Notes: generated by a model from the sequence alone, not told the origin. A DNA stretch of 64,000 nucleotides from CCY15215 sp039194995 (GCA_039194995.1 JBCCVR010000011.1:3355-67354); one strand, 5' to 3'. Counted from the stretch's first letter, positions 53,001-61,410 are shown. Numbers and translations: made by a program.

Positions 53001-54170
53001 AAAGCAGGAGATATTATCTTAACAACTCCTCATTTAACCATAGAAGAATCTGCCAGTATTACAACAACCGCTACTTCCCAAGAAGAAGGTGGAAGCAATA
53101 ATATTAACGCCGCACAAATCCACCTTGCAGGGACAATGGGAATATTTGCCGAAACTCAAGGACAAGTCCCCGCAGGTACTCTCACTCTACACCCCAATGA
53201 TAACAAAATCGATCTCGATATAAACGTCCAGCAAGGCTCGCAAATATTCGCATCGGGTACAATTCAAGTAGAAGCAGAAACCACGATCTCCGTTGAGAGC
53301 CAAGGAACAGGAATAGGGGGAAATATCGAAATTCAAGGCAATCTCATCGATCTCAACAACAGTCAAATAATCGCCGAAACCCACAGTACCCAAGGTGGAA
53401 ACATTGAACTTACGGTGAAAGACCGTATCCTGATGCGTCACGGAAGCCAAATCTCCACTATTGCCGGAACTGCACAAGCTGGAGGAAATGGCGGTGATAT
53501 CACTATCAATGCCGAAAATGGCTTTATTGTGGGTTCTCCTCCAGAAAACAACGACATTACTAAAAATACTTTTGAAGGGAACGGAGGAAATATTGATATT
53601 ACTGCTCAAGAAATCTTTGGTGTAAGATTTCGCGATCGCCTCACCACAAATAATGATATTATCGCCAGTTCTGAATTTGGACTTAAGGGAACGGTGAATC
53701 TCAATACTTCTGAAATAGATCCTACCAACGGTCTTGCCAATCTTCCTAGTAGTTCTGAATTAGAAGTTAACAATACAATTCAGAACACAAATATTGAACA
53801 CAAAAATAGCGATCTTTCTACTATTGAAAGCTACCAAAGGCAAAGTTCATCGTCTATTCAAGGAATAGGAGGTGCTCCTGATAACCCAGATGATGTGCTG
53901 ATTGCGGAAATAGATAGCGAATTTATTCCACTCGATGAGCTTGAAGTCGATGGTCTTATAGCAAATAACCTCGATAGAATTAGTACAATTAGTTGTATTC
54001 CAATATTATTAGGTATAGAAAACTTCTCTGAAAATATCCAAAATTGTCAGATTCGCGAACTCCAGAAATGGCTAAAAGATCGCAATTTTTATCGTGGTCT
54101 TATTAACGGTATTTGGAATGAAGAACTCCGAGAAGGAATCGAGAAATTTAAACGCTATCACAGCCTGTAA
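50064..54170 (+). CDS. AAA-like ATPase fused to coiled coil, peptidoglycan-binding and haemagglutinin-type beta-helix
   Basis: A 1368-residue protein in one open frame. (1) AAA-like ATPase with Walker A NSRQMGKSS (45-53) and Walker B IVIFIDEIDSV (138-148), and a winged-helix-like end near 300-370. (2) One hydrophobic segment at about 451-471. (3) A long Lys/Glu/Gln coiled coil at about 475-640. (4) A peptidoglycan-binding-1-like domain at about 748-822 (LRTQEFYSGAITSYFDKDTE). (5) Gly/Asn/Thr-rich beta-helix repeats at about 930-1215, ending in ASSEFGLKGTVNLNTSEIDP, which is how cyanobacterial filamentous-haemagglutinin exoproteins end. (6) A second peptidoglycan-binding-like end, LQKWLKDRNFYRGLINGIW. 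The start overlaps the upstream ATPase stop. No N-terminal TPS secretion domain is present. The product would have to cross the membrane by its internal segment. Confidence 0.85.
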   Translation: MKEEKMPKYQVGGCLPADAPSYVERSADSELYGLVKAGEYCYVLNSRQMGKSSLRVRTMQRLQADDIACANLDITMLGTQKISLEKWYGALIKSLINNLELGDFDSRFWWRERKEVSPVSCFEEFIETILLYRTPQQIVIFIDEIDSVLQVDFKDDFFALIRGCYNKRADNFNYKRLSFVLLGVAAPCDLIHESHRTPFNIGRSIELQGFQVGEVEPLARGLQRKADDPDAVLREVLAWTGGHPFLTQKLCWSLDRSHGYIEKGTEAKQIEKAIAAHIFANWELYDEPEHFKTIRDRILRNKLYTGRLLGLYGEILQDGKIASDNSYEQILLRLSGLVVKKQEYLKVYNRIYENIFDLYWVEKELEALRPYGEAFRAWKVSGCRDESRLLRGQALYDALNWAKGKSLSDGDREFLSASQEIDKQLVLEHANEILVKAQKQASRISKQSSRIISLSVFALGIISIIAVIISFKSRSAVRQLQVVREKQEKSEQILVDTINDRNKLLDKNNILFEEINRKNKKLNELQQAQAQTKLEFETQYRELTKKSKFAQNQLEINNRKITSKNIQLNEINERNQQMKQELTNARVRQRHKQQELKSLEREYDRIQQQDNDTKRQLQQTRDKYNEIRQKLDLAIDFLNLHIFDKFDQDERFLENAHSDNTKLEFGLNPNITLTNLDESILEETMLSETSQNSRHFLLAHADLRVESNRQGLERQNDFDSKDPQFIGELRDINLLDNNNLIEIQKSSVNFKSSLKCIELGEKSSQVKEIQEKLRTQEFYSGAITSYFDKDTEFFVKEFQKERGLNANGKVCTETMEELEKDAAQTNTVHLRVSDIAGVLGLGDIFEEFNEGDRNRGSIVPDSTLGSERTVVVSNDRFDNELMELIQGGALRDNQILLSFQKFNVQEVQSTTTRLGIWSDSQVNHIGLGQGDGGNLTIHAEQLNIREGEKVIVEAFGTGHAGHLSINVGDIRVNTTTNTGKAGDIILTTPHLTIEESASITTTATSQEEGGSNNINAAQIHLAGTMGIFAETQGQVPAGTLTLHPNDNKIDLDINVQQGSQIFASGTIQVEAETTISVESQGTGIGGNIEIQGNLIDLNNSQIIAETHSTQGGNIELTVKDRILMRHGSQISTIAGTAQAGGNGGDITINAENGFIVGSPPENNDITKNTFEGNGGNIDITAQEIFGVRFRDRLTTNNDIIASSEFGLKGTVNLNTSEIDPTNGLANLPSSSELEVNNTIQNTNIEHKNSDLSTIESYQRQSSSSIQGIGGAPDNPDDVLIAEIDSEFIPLDELEVDGLIANNLDRISTISCIPILLGIENFSENIQNCQIRELQKWLKDRNFYRGLINGIWNEELREGIEKFKRYHSL

Positions 54171-54269
54171 AAATTGAGTTAAAATATACACCAACTAGAT
54201 ATTTTCTGCTTGTTAGGGATACCGAAGAGTGTCTGGATTTTCTGCCTAGCGATCGCCCTGCTTTGAACC

Positions 54270-55133
54270 ATGAAAACAGATAGCATATTTTACCAACTCT
54301 TTCAAACCTTTCCCACCTTGCTTTTTGAACTCATGGGAGAAACCGCAAAGCGAGGGAACGAATATCAATTTCTATCTCAAGAAGTCAAAGAACTGTCGAG
54401 ACGCTTTGACGGCTTATTTTTGCCCCCCTCGACATCCAAAGAAGACCCCATCTATTTCGTTGAAGTCCAAATTCAAAGCAAAGAGGACTTTTATTGGCGT
54501 TTCTTTGCCGAGATTTTCGTTTATTTGGGACAGTACCAACCCGAACAAGATTGGCGTGCAGTTGCCTTATTTAGCAATCGCAAAGCCGATCCGGGATTGC
54601 CTCGCGCCTATCGTAGCCTGAAACAAAGCCAACAGCTAAAAGTTCTGTATCTCGATGAAATCAAAGCCAAAGAAGGAAGTTCTCTCGGCTTGGAAATCGT
54701 GGAATTGCTAATGAGAAAAGAGAAAGAAGTGAGAGATGCAGTGATTCCCACCCAAGAGTTACTGGAAAAAGCGAGAAAAACCTTAGATAATCCCGCCTTG
54801 CAACAAAAAGTATTAGAATTGATAGAAACCGTGCTGGTCTATAAATTTACCGCCTTGAGTCGTCAGGAGTTAGAAGCCATGTTTGGATTGGAAGAATTAA
54901 AACAAACCCGTTATTTTCAGGAAGTCGGTGCAGAATTCGAGCAGCGAGGATTCGATCGCGGCGAACAACAGGGATTTGAGCGCGGCGAACAACAAGGAAT
55001 CAAACAAGGCAAACTCGAATCCATTCCCAGATTATTAGCGATCAACCTGACAATCGAGCAAATTGCCACAGCTTTGGATTTGAAGGTCGAGGACATTCAA
55101 AATGCTATTCAAAATCAAGAGAATGATTCTTAA
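54270..55133 (+). CDS. DUF2887 / Rpn-type nuclease-like protein
   Basis: A 287-residue protein with a PD-(D/E)XK core: RRFDGLF (Asp47) and IYFVEVQIQ (Glu65, Gln67), which fits the DUF2887/Rpn group of recombination-promoting nuclease-like proteins common in cyanobacteria. The C-terminal part is helical and has two copies of the RGEQQGFE unit (about 228-245) encoded by a short tandem repeat, followed by a helix-turn-helix-like end (TIEQIATALDLKVEDIQ). The catalytic Lys of the motif is replaced by Gln, as in many members. It sits between the AAA fusion gene and the CAP gene, so it may be a mobile insertion into the locus rather than a part of it. Confidence 0.8.
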   Translation: MKTDSIFYQLFQTFPTLLFELMGETAKRGNEYQFLSQEVKELSRRFDGLFLPPSTSKEDPIYFVEVQIQSKEDFYWRFFAEIFVYLGQYQPEQDWRAVALFSNRKADPGLPRAYRSLKQSQQLKVLYLDEIKAKEGSSLGLEIVELLMRKEKEVRDAVIPTQELLEKARKTLDNPALQQKVLELIETVLVYKFTALSRQELEAMFGLEELKQTRYFQEVGAEFEQRGFDRGEQQGFERGEQQGIKQGKLESIPRLLAINLTIEQIATALDLKVEDIQNAIQNQENDS

Positions 55134-55239
55134 ATGAGATCGACTATTAGCATGGGGGAAGTGGGAACATCAGCTTGTGTAGCGATCGCCATACAATTTC
55201 CCCTTTCTACAATAAACTGCCTCGCGATCGCAGCGATCG

Positions 55240-56133
55240 TTAATAGGGTTTGCGTCCGATAATATTTCCGGGAGGATCGTAATTACAAACCCAAACTTCG
55301 CGATTATTATTCCTCGCCATCGCACACCCAACTTCTCGGGTGCTTTCCCAAACCACTTGGGTATAGTGACCGCACATTTTACCGGGTTGGCAGCTATTAT
55401 TATTGTAGTTATAATCTTGTACCTCATTTCCCCACATATCCACCACTCGTTCCGGGCTTAATTGTTGTCCCGAAGCAGCAGCGAGATTTTCCCCATAGGG
55501 TGGATTTTGGCGGTGTTCGAACTTATTTTCTCGCAATAGCTTATTCGCCCATTCTTGCGCGTAATTTGCGAGTGTCGGCGACCATTGTAAATGCGGCACA
55601 TTTACCGTATCTCGCCATTTATTATGCGCGTTAAGCATTTGTTCAATTCCTGTCTGACTGGCAAGATCGTAAACATTGGTGGCAATTCCTCGCTGTCGTG
55701 CTTGTTCTAAAGTCAAAATGCGATCGCGGGTGACTCCTGATTCTGTCGAGCCATTGGCAGTATAAGACAGACTATACTCTTCCCCGGTGGAACTCTGCCA
55801 GCGCCAACCCGTAAGAATGGCTTCCTGCCATTGTCCCTGTTTTTGGACGTAGACGGGACTGCCATCGAGAGGGATAGTCGGACTTTGTGCCATCAGATTG
55901 CGATTGAATAAATTATTGCTTAAATTATTGTTAATCTTCTTCTCTGAGTGAATATCTGCGACTGTTTGCGTCGGCGATCGCATCTCCTCAGATTGAGTTA
56001 AACTCGGCTGGCTAAAACCGGGCATCATTTTCCCCAGAGATTGCCAGTTTAAATCGCGGGAAGTCGCAGCGACTTTCAACATACTCGCGAGGGTTAAAAT
56101 AGAGAGGGGAATTAAGATTTTTTGTAGTGCCAT
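55240..56133 (-). CDS. CAP-domain (SCP/PR-1) exoprotein
   Basis: A 297-residue protein. A signal peptide (about 1-25, with ILIPLSILTLASML) is followed by a Ser/Asn-rich low-complexity part to about 80, a small SH3- or Tudor-like strand region (VYVQKQGQWQEAILTGWRW), and a CAP domain at about 165-297. The CAP signature is present: MLNAHNKWRD, LANYAQEWANKL, GENLAAASG, GHYTQVVWESTREVGC and VCNYDPPGN. CAP proteins are secreted and of varied or unknown activity. I prefer ATG 56133 to an upstream TTG. It lies on the opposite strand to the AAA and CHAT genes and is divergent from the JAMM gene. Confidence 0.88.
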   Translation of the reverse strand: MALQKILIPLSILTLASMLKVAATSRDLNWQSLGKMMPGFSQPSLTQSEEMRSPTQTVADIHSEKKINNNLSNNLFNRNLMAQSPTIPLDGSPVYVQKQGQWQEAILTGWRWQSSTGEEYSLSYTANGSTESGVTRDRILTLEQARQRGIATNVYDLASQTGIEQMLNAHNKWRDTVNVPHLQWSPTLANYAQEWANKLLRENKFEHRQNPPYGENLAAASGQQLSPERVVDMWGNEVQDYNYNNNSCQPGKMCGHYTQVVWESTREVGCAMARNNNREVWVCNYDPPGNIIGRKPY

Positions 56134-56269
56134 AGTGAAGCGTCTGCAATTGTTCCGACTCAATAAGATTGTTCGATCTTAGCGTACTTTTCTCATGACG
56201 ATCGCGCTATTGTTTTTGTTGCCTAAAAAATAAATCTCTTTTTAACAATTCAGATTTTGAGGAGTCTCA

Positions 56270-56746
56270 ATGCCATTTCAAATCGATTTAGAACAGTTAA
56301 ATGTGCTTTTTCACCATGCCGAAAAAACATATCCAGAAGAATGCTGCGGCATTATTTTAGGTAGAATCACCGACATGGTTAAGGTCGTTCTCGATCTCCT
56401 TCCCACTGAAAATACTTGGGATGAAGCATTAGCCAAAGATTTACCAAAAATCGCCGATATTCCCGCTCGCGACGAGAAAAAAGAAAAGAATTTTTTCATT
56501 GCCCCAGAAGAGATTTTAAGCGCGCAAAAAGAAGCCAGAAATCGCAATGCGATCGTTTTGGGATTCTATCACTCTCATCCCGATGCACCCGCCATCCCGT
56601 CTGAATTCGATCGCGCGATCGCTTGGCCGGATTATTCTTATCTCATTGTTGCGATCGCTGAAGGAAAAGCAAAAGAAGTGAAAAGTTGGCAACTCGACCA
56701 AGATCGAAAATTTCAGCTAGAGAATATCAAAATAATAGAAAAATAA
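56270..56746 (+). CDS. M67 (JAMM) metallopeptidase
   Basis: A 158-residue JAB1/MPN/Mov34 protein. The early PEECCGIILG supplies the conserved Glu, and the metal motif is HSHPDAPAIPSEFD (His101, His103, Ser111, Asp114), the exact H-x-H-x7-S-x2-D pattern. In bacteria such proteins cleave small ubiquitin-like sulphur carriers or related peptides, for example in cysteine or thiamine pathways. A GAGGAG ribosome-binding site lies before the ATG. No ThiS-like or E1-like gene is adjacent, so the substrate is open. It is 78 bases upstream of the CHAT exoprotein on the same strand, but a separate promoter is seen between them. Confidence 0.9.
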   Translation: MPFQIDLEQLNVLFHHAEKTYPEECCGIILGRITDMVKVVLDLLPTENTWDEALAKDLPKIADIPARDEKKEKNFFIAPEEILSAQKEARNRNAIVLGFYHSHPDAPAIPSEFDRAIAWPDYSYLIVAIAEGKAKEVKSWQLDQDRKFQLENIKIIEK

Positions 56747-56763
56747 GAAACCACCTGAAGATA

Positions 56764-56793
56764 TTGACAATTCGAGTCGAATCGAGTTACAGT
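56764..56793 (+). promoter_or_regulatory. Sigma70-like promoter with a palindrome in the spacer
   Basis: TTGACA (56764-56769) is followed after 18 bases by TACAGT (56788-56793), matching four of six bases of the -10 consensus. The spacer holds the perfect inverted repeat ATTCGAGTCGAAT (56770-56782). The ATG of the exoprotein is 31 bases past the -10 element. A repressor bound at the palindrome would block this promoter. Confidence 0.5.
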
Positions 56794-56824
56794 GAGAATA
56801 AAATAAGTTTTATTCAATAAATTT

Positions 56825-59800
56825 ATGTTGTTTCGTTTATATCATTATCGTAGCAGACTATTAATTTTATCTCTCATTGGTTGGCTATCTTGGCAAAATA
56901 TCGGTGACATCGCTCGTGCTAATCCTATTGTTCCCGCAGAGGACAATACGGGAACGATAGTCACCTCAAACGGAACGAGCTACGATATTAGCGGTGGTAT
57001 CCGATCTTCAGACGGTATTAACCTATTCCATAGCTTCGAACAGTTTGGTTTGAATCCTACAGAAATTGCCAATTTTCTCGCTCAACCCAATCTTGAAAAT
57101 ATTCTGGCTCGTATCAGTGGTGGCACTCCCTCCATTATTAACGGTTTAATTCAGGTAACGGGGGGCAATGCTCACCTTTATTTAATGAATCCAGCAGGGA
57201 TTATTTTCGGCTCTGGCGCGAGTTTAAACGTTACGGGAGACTTTTTCGCCACAACAGCGACAGGTATTGGATTTGAGAATGGAAACTGGTTTCAAACATC
57301 AGGAAAAAACACCTATGAGTCTCTACTCGGAACGCCTGCTCGATTTGCTTTCGATCTTCCTCAACCCGCTCCTATTATTAATGCAGGAAATCTTGCCACA
57401 AGCCCCGGAAATAATATCGCTTTGTTAGGGGGAAATGTCCTCAATCTGGGAACGATTTTCGCTGAATCGGGTAATATTATTATCGGGGCAATTCCGGGAA
57501 CAAATTGGGTGAAAATTTCTCATGCAGGGAGTTTGTTAAGTTTAGAAGTTCCTACAGAAGCGATCGCGACAGGATTTAATCCCCTCCAGTTACCGGAATT
57601 ATTAACAACTCCAGAAGTTAGAGCGGCGATCGCGCCAGAGCAGAGAGAGGGAATATCCTCATTTTCCCTAAACTTAGGCGAAGTATCTATTGCCGGACAA
57701 ATCAGAGGAAAAGAGGTACATCTCGCTGCCAGTGAAATCCAGATTCTCCCCAGTGAAACGCCTTTAATTCAAGGAGAAGGATTGGACAGTGCGAAGAGTG
57801 TCACCTTATTTCCTCAAACAGCAGAAGATTCCTTTGTTTCCGTGTTTATTGATGCCACGATATCGGATTATCAAACTTTGCTTTATGGAGGGAGATCGGG
57901 AACGCGGAGTATGGCGATCGGGCGAGAAGAAAATGGCATTGCAGCGATTGGGGAAGAGCTATCTCGCTTAGAAATAGCAGGAAAGACAGTAGAGGAAGTT
58001 CATATCGTATCCGAAGGAAATGCGGGGAATTTTTGGTTGGGAAATGCGTTTGTGAGTGGAGAAAACTTTGAGGAATATCGGGAAGAGTTTGCCCGTTGGC
58101 GCAGTGCATTGGGAGTGAATGCCGATATATTGCTATACAGTTGCTTTACGGCATTAGGAGAAGTGGGAGATGTTTTGTTAAATAATATCGCCAGAGAAAC
58201 GAGAGCAGATGTAGCAGCATCAACGAATTTAACGGGGAATGGGAGTTTAGGAGGAGATTGGGTTTTCGAGAAACAAATCGGGGAGATCGAAGCCAATCTT
58301 GCATTTACCGATTCGGCATTGAATGCCTATATGAATACTTTAGATATATTGACAGTAACGAGCAGTGCTGATAGTGGTTCGGGCACGTTAAGAAATACAA
58401 TCGCTAATGCTGTTAATAGCGATGAAATTCGTTTCAGTTCTAATATGAATATTTTTCTGAATTCGGCTCTTGAAATTGATAATAAAACATTAACAATTGA
58501 TGGCGAAACGAATACTATTATTTTAGATGGACAGAGCAACGATCGTATATTTGAAATTGATAATAATGCCTCCGTTACCCTCAATAATTTAACCATTCAA
58601 AATGGACGAGAAGCATCGGATGAAGGGGGAGGTATTTATATAAAAGATAGTAATTTAACAATTAATAATAGTATCATTACAGGCAATAGCTCTGTGGATG
58701 ATGGAGGTGGTATCTTCATCAAAGAGAGTACCGCAACCATTAATAATAGTACGATTTCTGGAAATGCAATTAGTGACAGTAATACTCATGGTGGTGGAAT
58801 TGCCAGCCAAAATAGCATGCTAACCGTTGAGAGTAGTATAATATCGGGAAATTCTGCCGTAGGAGGTTCGCGATCGGGAGGGGGCATTTCCATCAGAAAT
58901 AGTGATGCAACTATCTCAAATACGACGATATCTAACAATTCTGCTGGCGGAAATGGGGGAGGGATGTTTCTGGATAAAGGGACTGTTACGATCGAAAACA
59001 GTACCATTTCTCAAAACTCCAGCGATTCTGATGGAGGAGGAATTAGACTGAATAAAGAAAATTCAGTCACGATCGAAAATGTAACGATATCGGGGAATTC
59101 TGCTAATACTAATGGAGGGGGCATTGATTTCGATAGTCAAAGTGACGATTTGTCGTTGTCGATAATCAATTCCACTATTTTTGAAAATAGTGCGGGTGGA
59201 GAAGGAGGCGGAATTTATATGCAGAATAGTGGCGGTGGTTCAGCAAATGTCGAGATTTTAAATAGTATTATCGTGGGTAATAGTGCGGGTAATTCAGCAA
59301 CCCATGATACGATAGACGATAACAATATTACGATCGCGGATCGCGGTTATAATTTCATCGGCGTTGATGGTACGGGAGACTTTACCAATAGCAATACGCG
59401 CGTTGGTATCGATACGACGGATCTCAATCTTTCCGCATTGGGAAATTATGGCGGTTCGACTCAAACCCATGCTTTATTACCGGGAAGTATCGCGATCGAT
59501 GCCGGAACTTCTGCGGATGCACCCAGTGTCGATCAACGCGGATTAAATCGCGGAATCGTTGATATCGGTGCATTTGAAGTAAATGCAGATTTAGGAGTAA
59601 CCTCGAGCGTCGATCGTGCGGTGACTTTCATCGGGGATACCGTTACCGTAACCCTCGATTTAACCAATGGAGGACCCGACGCTGTAGGAAATATCAATCT
59701 TGAAGTTTCTTTTCCGAGCGGAGTACAATTAACGGGTTTTCTGCCCTCAATCGGAAGCTATGACACGAATACGGGAATTTGGACGATTGATGAAGTTGAT

Positions 59801-61393
59801 GGAAGCTACGATACGATTTCTGCCGATACCCGCGCGACTCTCGAACTATCATTTGAAGTTCTCCCTAGTCTTTCTCCATCTTTAGAATTTACCACGAATA
59901 TCCTTTCATTCAATGGGGAAGAAGTCGATAGTAATAATGACACTTCGACGGTTCAGCAAAATTTGCTCGGATTGGCAAACTGTCCGCCCATTTGCTATCC
60001 TTATTATCTTCTAAACTCTATTAGTATAACCGAGACTCTTGCGAATTATCAAACATTGATAACCCAAACAAATTCGGGTTTATCTTTACTCGATACCGGA
60101 GTGGAACAACTCGAACAATCGGTTACTGAAGAATTTGAAAATTATTTTGACTTGAGAAAAACGGAAGCAACTTCGCTTTCTGAAATCCAAAAAATTTTAC
60201 AGAATATTGCCAGTCAGACCAACACCAAACCTTCTATTATTTACGTGATGTTTGCGCCTTCGGCTCTGACCCAAGAGCTTTCAGAAACCCTCTTAGCTTC
60301 TGCGGACATCTTTTCATCGGGCGATCGCGGCTTAAACCTTGCAGAAGCCGCGCATTCTGCCGATAGCGATATCTTACAAGTGATTTTGGTGACTGCGAAT
60401 GGAGAAGTTATGATGCGACAGTTACCCGAAGCAACCCGGGAGCGAGTCATGCAACAAACGAACGAGTTTCGCAACACCGTAACTAACGTTCGCCGTCCCG
60501 GTGCTTTCCTCAAGTCTTCTCAGCAACTTTATCAATGGATTATTGCCCCTCTTAAAGACGAGATCGAAGCACGAGAAATCGATAATATTGCCTTTATTCT
60601 CAATTCAGGATTGCGATCGCTCCCCCTAGCTGCCCTTCACGATGGCGAGAAGTTTCTGATCGAGAATTATAGCGTGGGCTTAATGCCGAGTATCTCTCTG
60701 ACCGACACGACCTACCAGAACATCAACAAGGTAGAAGTCCTCGCGATGGGTGCATCCGAATTTAGCGAGCAAGATCCCTTACCTGCCGTTCCCGTAGAAT
60801 TAGCCATTATCGATCGCTTTTGGCAGGGGAAATTTTTTCTGAATGAAGAATTTACGGTAGAACAACTGAAAGGACAACGCCAACAAGCTCCTTACGGGAT
60901 CGTTCATTTGGGAACCCACGGCGAATTTAGAGCGGGAAACCCCGATCGCTCCTATATTGCCTTTGGCGATGGCCAGATTTCTCTCGATCGCATCAGAGAG
61001 TTAGGCCTCAACAACCCGACTACGGAATTATTGGTTTTAAGCGCTTGTCGCACGGCATTGGGAGACGTAGAGGCAGAATTGGGATTTGCGGGATTAGCCG
61101 TTGCTGCGGGGGTTAAGTCGGCTTTGGGGAGTTTGTGGTATGTGAGCGATATAGGTACCCTTGCCCTCATGGGGACGTTTTACGAGCGCTTGCAGGACGT
61201 TCCGATTAAAGCGGAAGCCTTACGTTTGGCACAATTAGAGATGTTACGGGGAGAAACTCGGGTGGAAGGGGGCAATATTTTGATTTCTAACACGGTTTTT
61301 CCCCTTGATTTTGCCAAGGAAGACGCAAGCGATCTGACGTTTGTTCATCCTTACTATTGGAGTGGATTTACTTTAATTGGCAGTCCTTGGTAA
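56825..61393 (+). CDS. Exported haemagglutinin-like protein with DUF4347, beta-helix and CHAT protease domains
   Basis: A 1522-residue protein in one open frame. The signal peptide covers about 1-32 (LLILSLIGWLSWQ, then ARA). The TPS/filamentous-haemagglutinin domain runs from about 33 to 230 with MNPAGIIFGSGASLNVTGDFF. DUF4347 is at about 337-502; its usual SHG reads SEG (Glu397 after His393), while the Cys is kept (Cys440 in LLYSCFTALG). The beta-helix at about 509-875 has many GGGI and NNS turns and ends in a choice-of-anchor Q segment. A DUF11-like domain follows at about 922-1045, then CHAT from about 1139 with His1365 in HLGTHGEF and Cys1408 in LSACRTALG. CHAT is a caspase-like Cys protease. 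Secretion would need a TpsB-type outer-membrane partner, which is not in the window. Confidence 0.9.
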   Translation: MLFRLYHYRSRLLILSLIGWLSWQNIGDIARANPIVPAEDNTGTIVTSNGTSYDISGGIRSSDGINLFHSFEQFGLNPTEIANFLAQPNLENILARISGGTPSIINGLIQVTGGNAHLYLMNPAGIIFGSGASLNVTGDFFATTATGIGFENGNWFQTSGKNTYESLLGTPARFAFDLPQPAPIINAGNLATSPGNNIALLGGNVLNLGTIFAESGNIIIGAIPGTNWVKISHAGSLLSLEVPTEAIATGFNPLQLPELLTTPEVRAAIAPEQREGISSFSLNLGEVSIAGQIRGKEVHLAASEIQILPSETPLIQGEGLDSAKSVTLFPQTAEDSFVSVFIDATISDYQTLLYGGRSGTRSMAIGREENGIAAIGEELSRLEIAGKTVEEVHIVSEGNAGNFWLGNAFVSGENFEEYREEFARWRSALGVNADILLYSCFTALGEVGDVLLNNIARETRADVAASTNLTGNGSLGGDWVFEKQIGEIEANLAFTDSALNAYMNTLDILTVTSSADSGSGTLRNTIANAVNSDEIRFSSNMNIFLNSALEIDNKTLTIDGETNTIILDGQSNDRIFEIDNNASVTLNNLTIQNGREASDEGGGIYIKDSNLTINNSIITGNSSVDDGGGIFIKESTATINNSTISGNAISDSNTHGGGIASQNSMLTVESSIISGNSAVGGSRSGGGISIRNSDATISNTTISNNSAGGNGGGMFLDKGTVTIENSTISQNSSDSDGGGIRLNKENSVTIENVTISGNSANTNGGGIDFDSQSDDLSLSIINSTIFENSAGGEGGGIYMQNSGGGSANVEILNSIIVGNSAGNSATHDTIDDNNITIADRGYNFIGVDGTGDFTNSNTRVGIDTTDLNLSALGNYGGSTQTHALLPGSIAIDAGTSADAPSVDQRGLNRGIVDIGAFEVNADLGVTSSVDRAVTFIGDTVTVTLDLTNGGPDAVGNINLEVSFPSGVQLTGFLPSIGSYDTNTGIWTIDEVDGSYDTISADTRATLELSFEVLPSLSPSLEFTTNILSFNGEEVDSNNDTSTVQQNLLGLANCPPICYPYYLLNSISITETLANYQTLITQTNSGLSLLDTGVEQLEQSVTEEFENYFDLRKTEATSLSEIQKILQNIASQTNTKPSIIYVMFAPSALTQELSETLLASADIFSSGDRGLNLAEAAHSADSDILQVILVTANGEVMMRQLPEATRERVMQQTNEFRNTVTNVRRPGAFLKSSQQLYQWIIAPLKDEIEAREIDNIAFILNSGLRSLPLAALHDGEKFLIENYSVGLMPSISLTDTTYQNINKVEVLAMGASEFSEQDPLPAVPVELAIIDRFWQGKFFLNEEFTVEQLKGQRQQAPYGIVHLGTHGEFRAGNPDRSYIAFGDGQISLDRIRELGLNNPTTELLVLSACRTALGDVEAELGFAGLAVAAGVKSALGSLWYVSDIGTLALMGTFYERLQDVPIKAEALRLAQLEMLRGETRVEGGNILISNTVFPLDFAKEDASDLTFVHPYYWSGFTLIGSPW

Positions 61394-61410
61394 TTAACAA
61401 AATGCGATCG

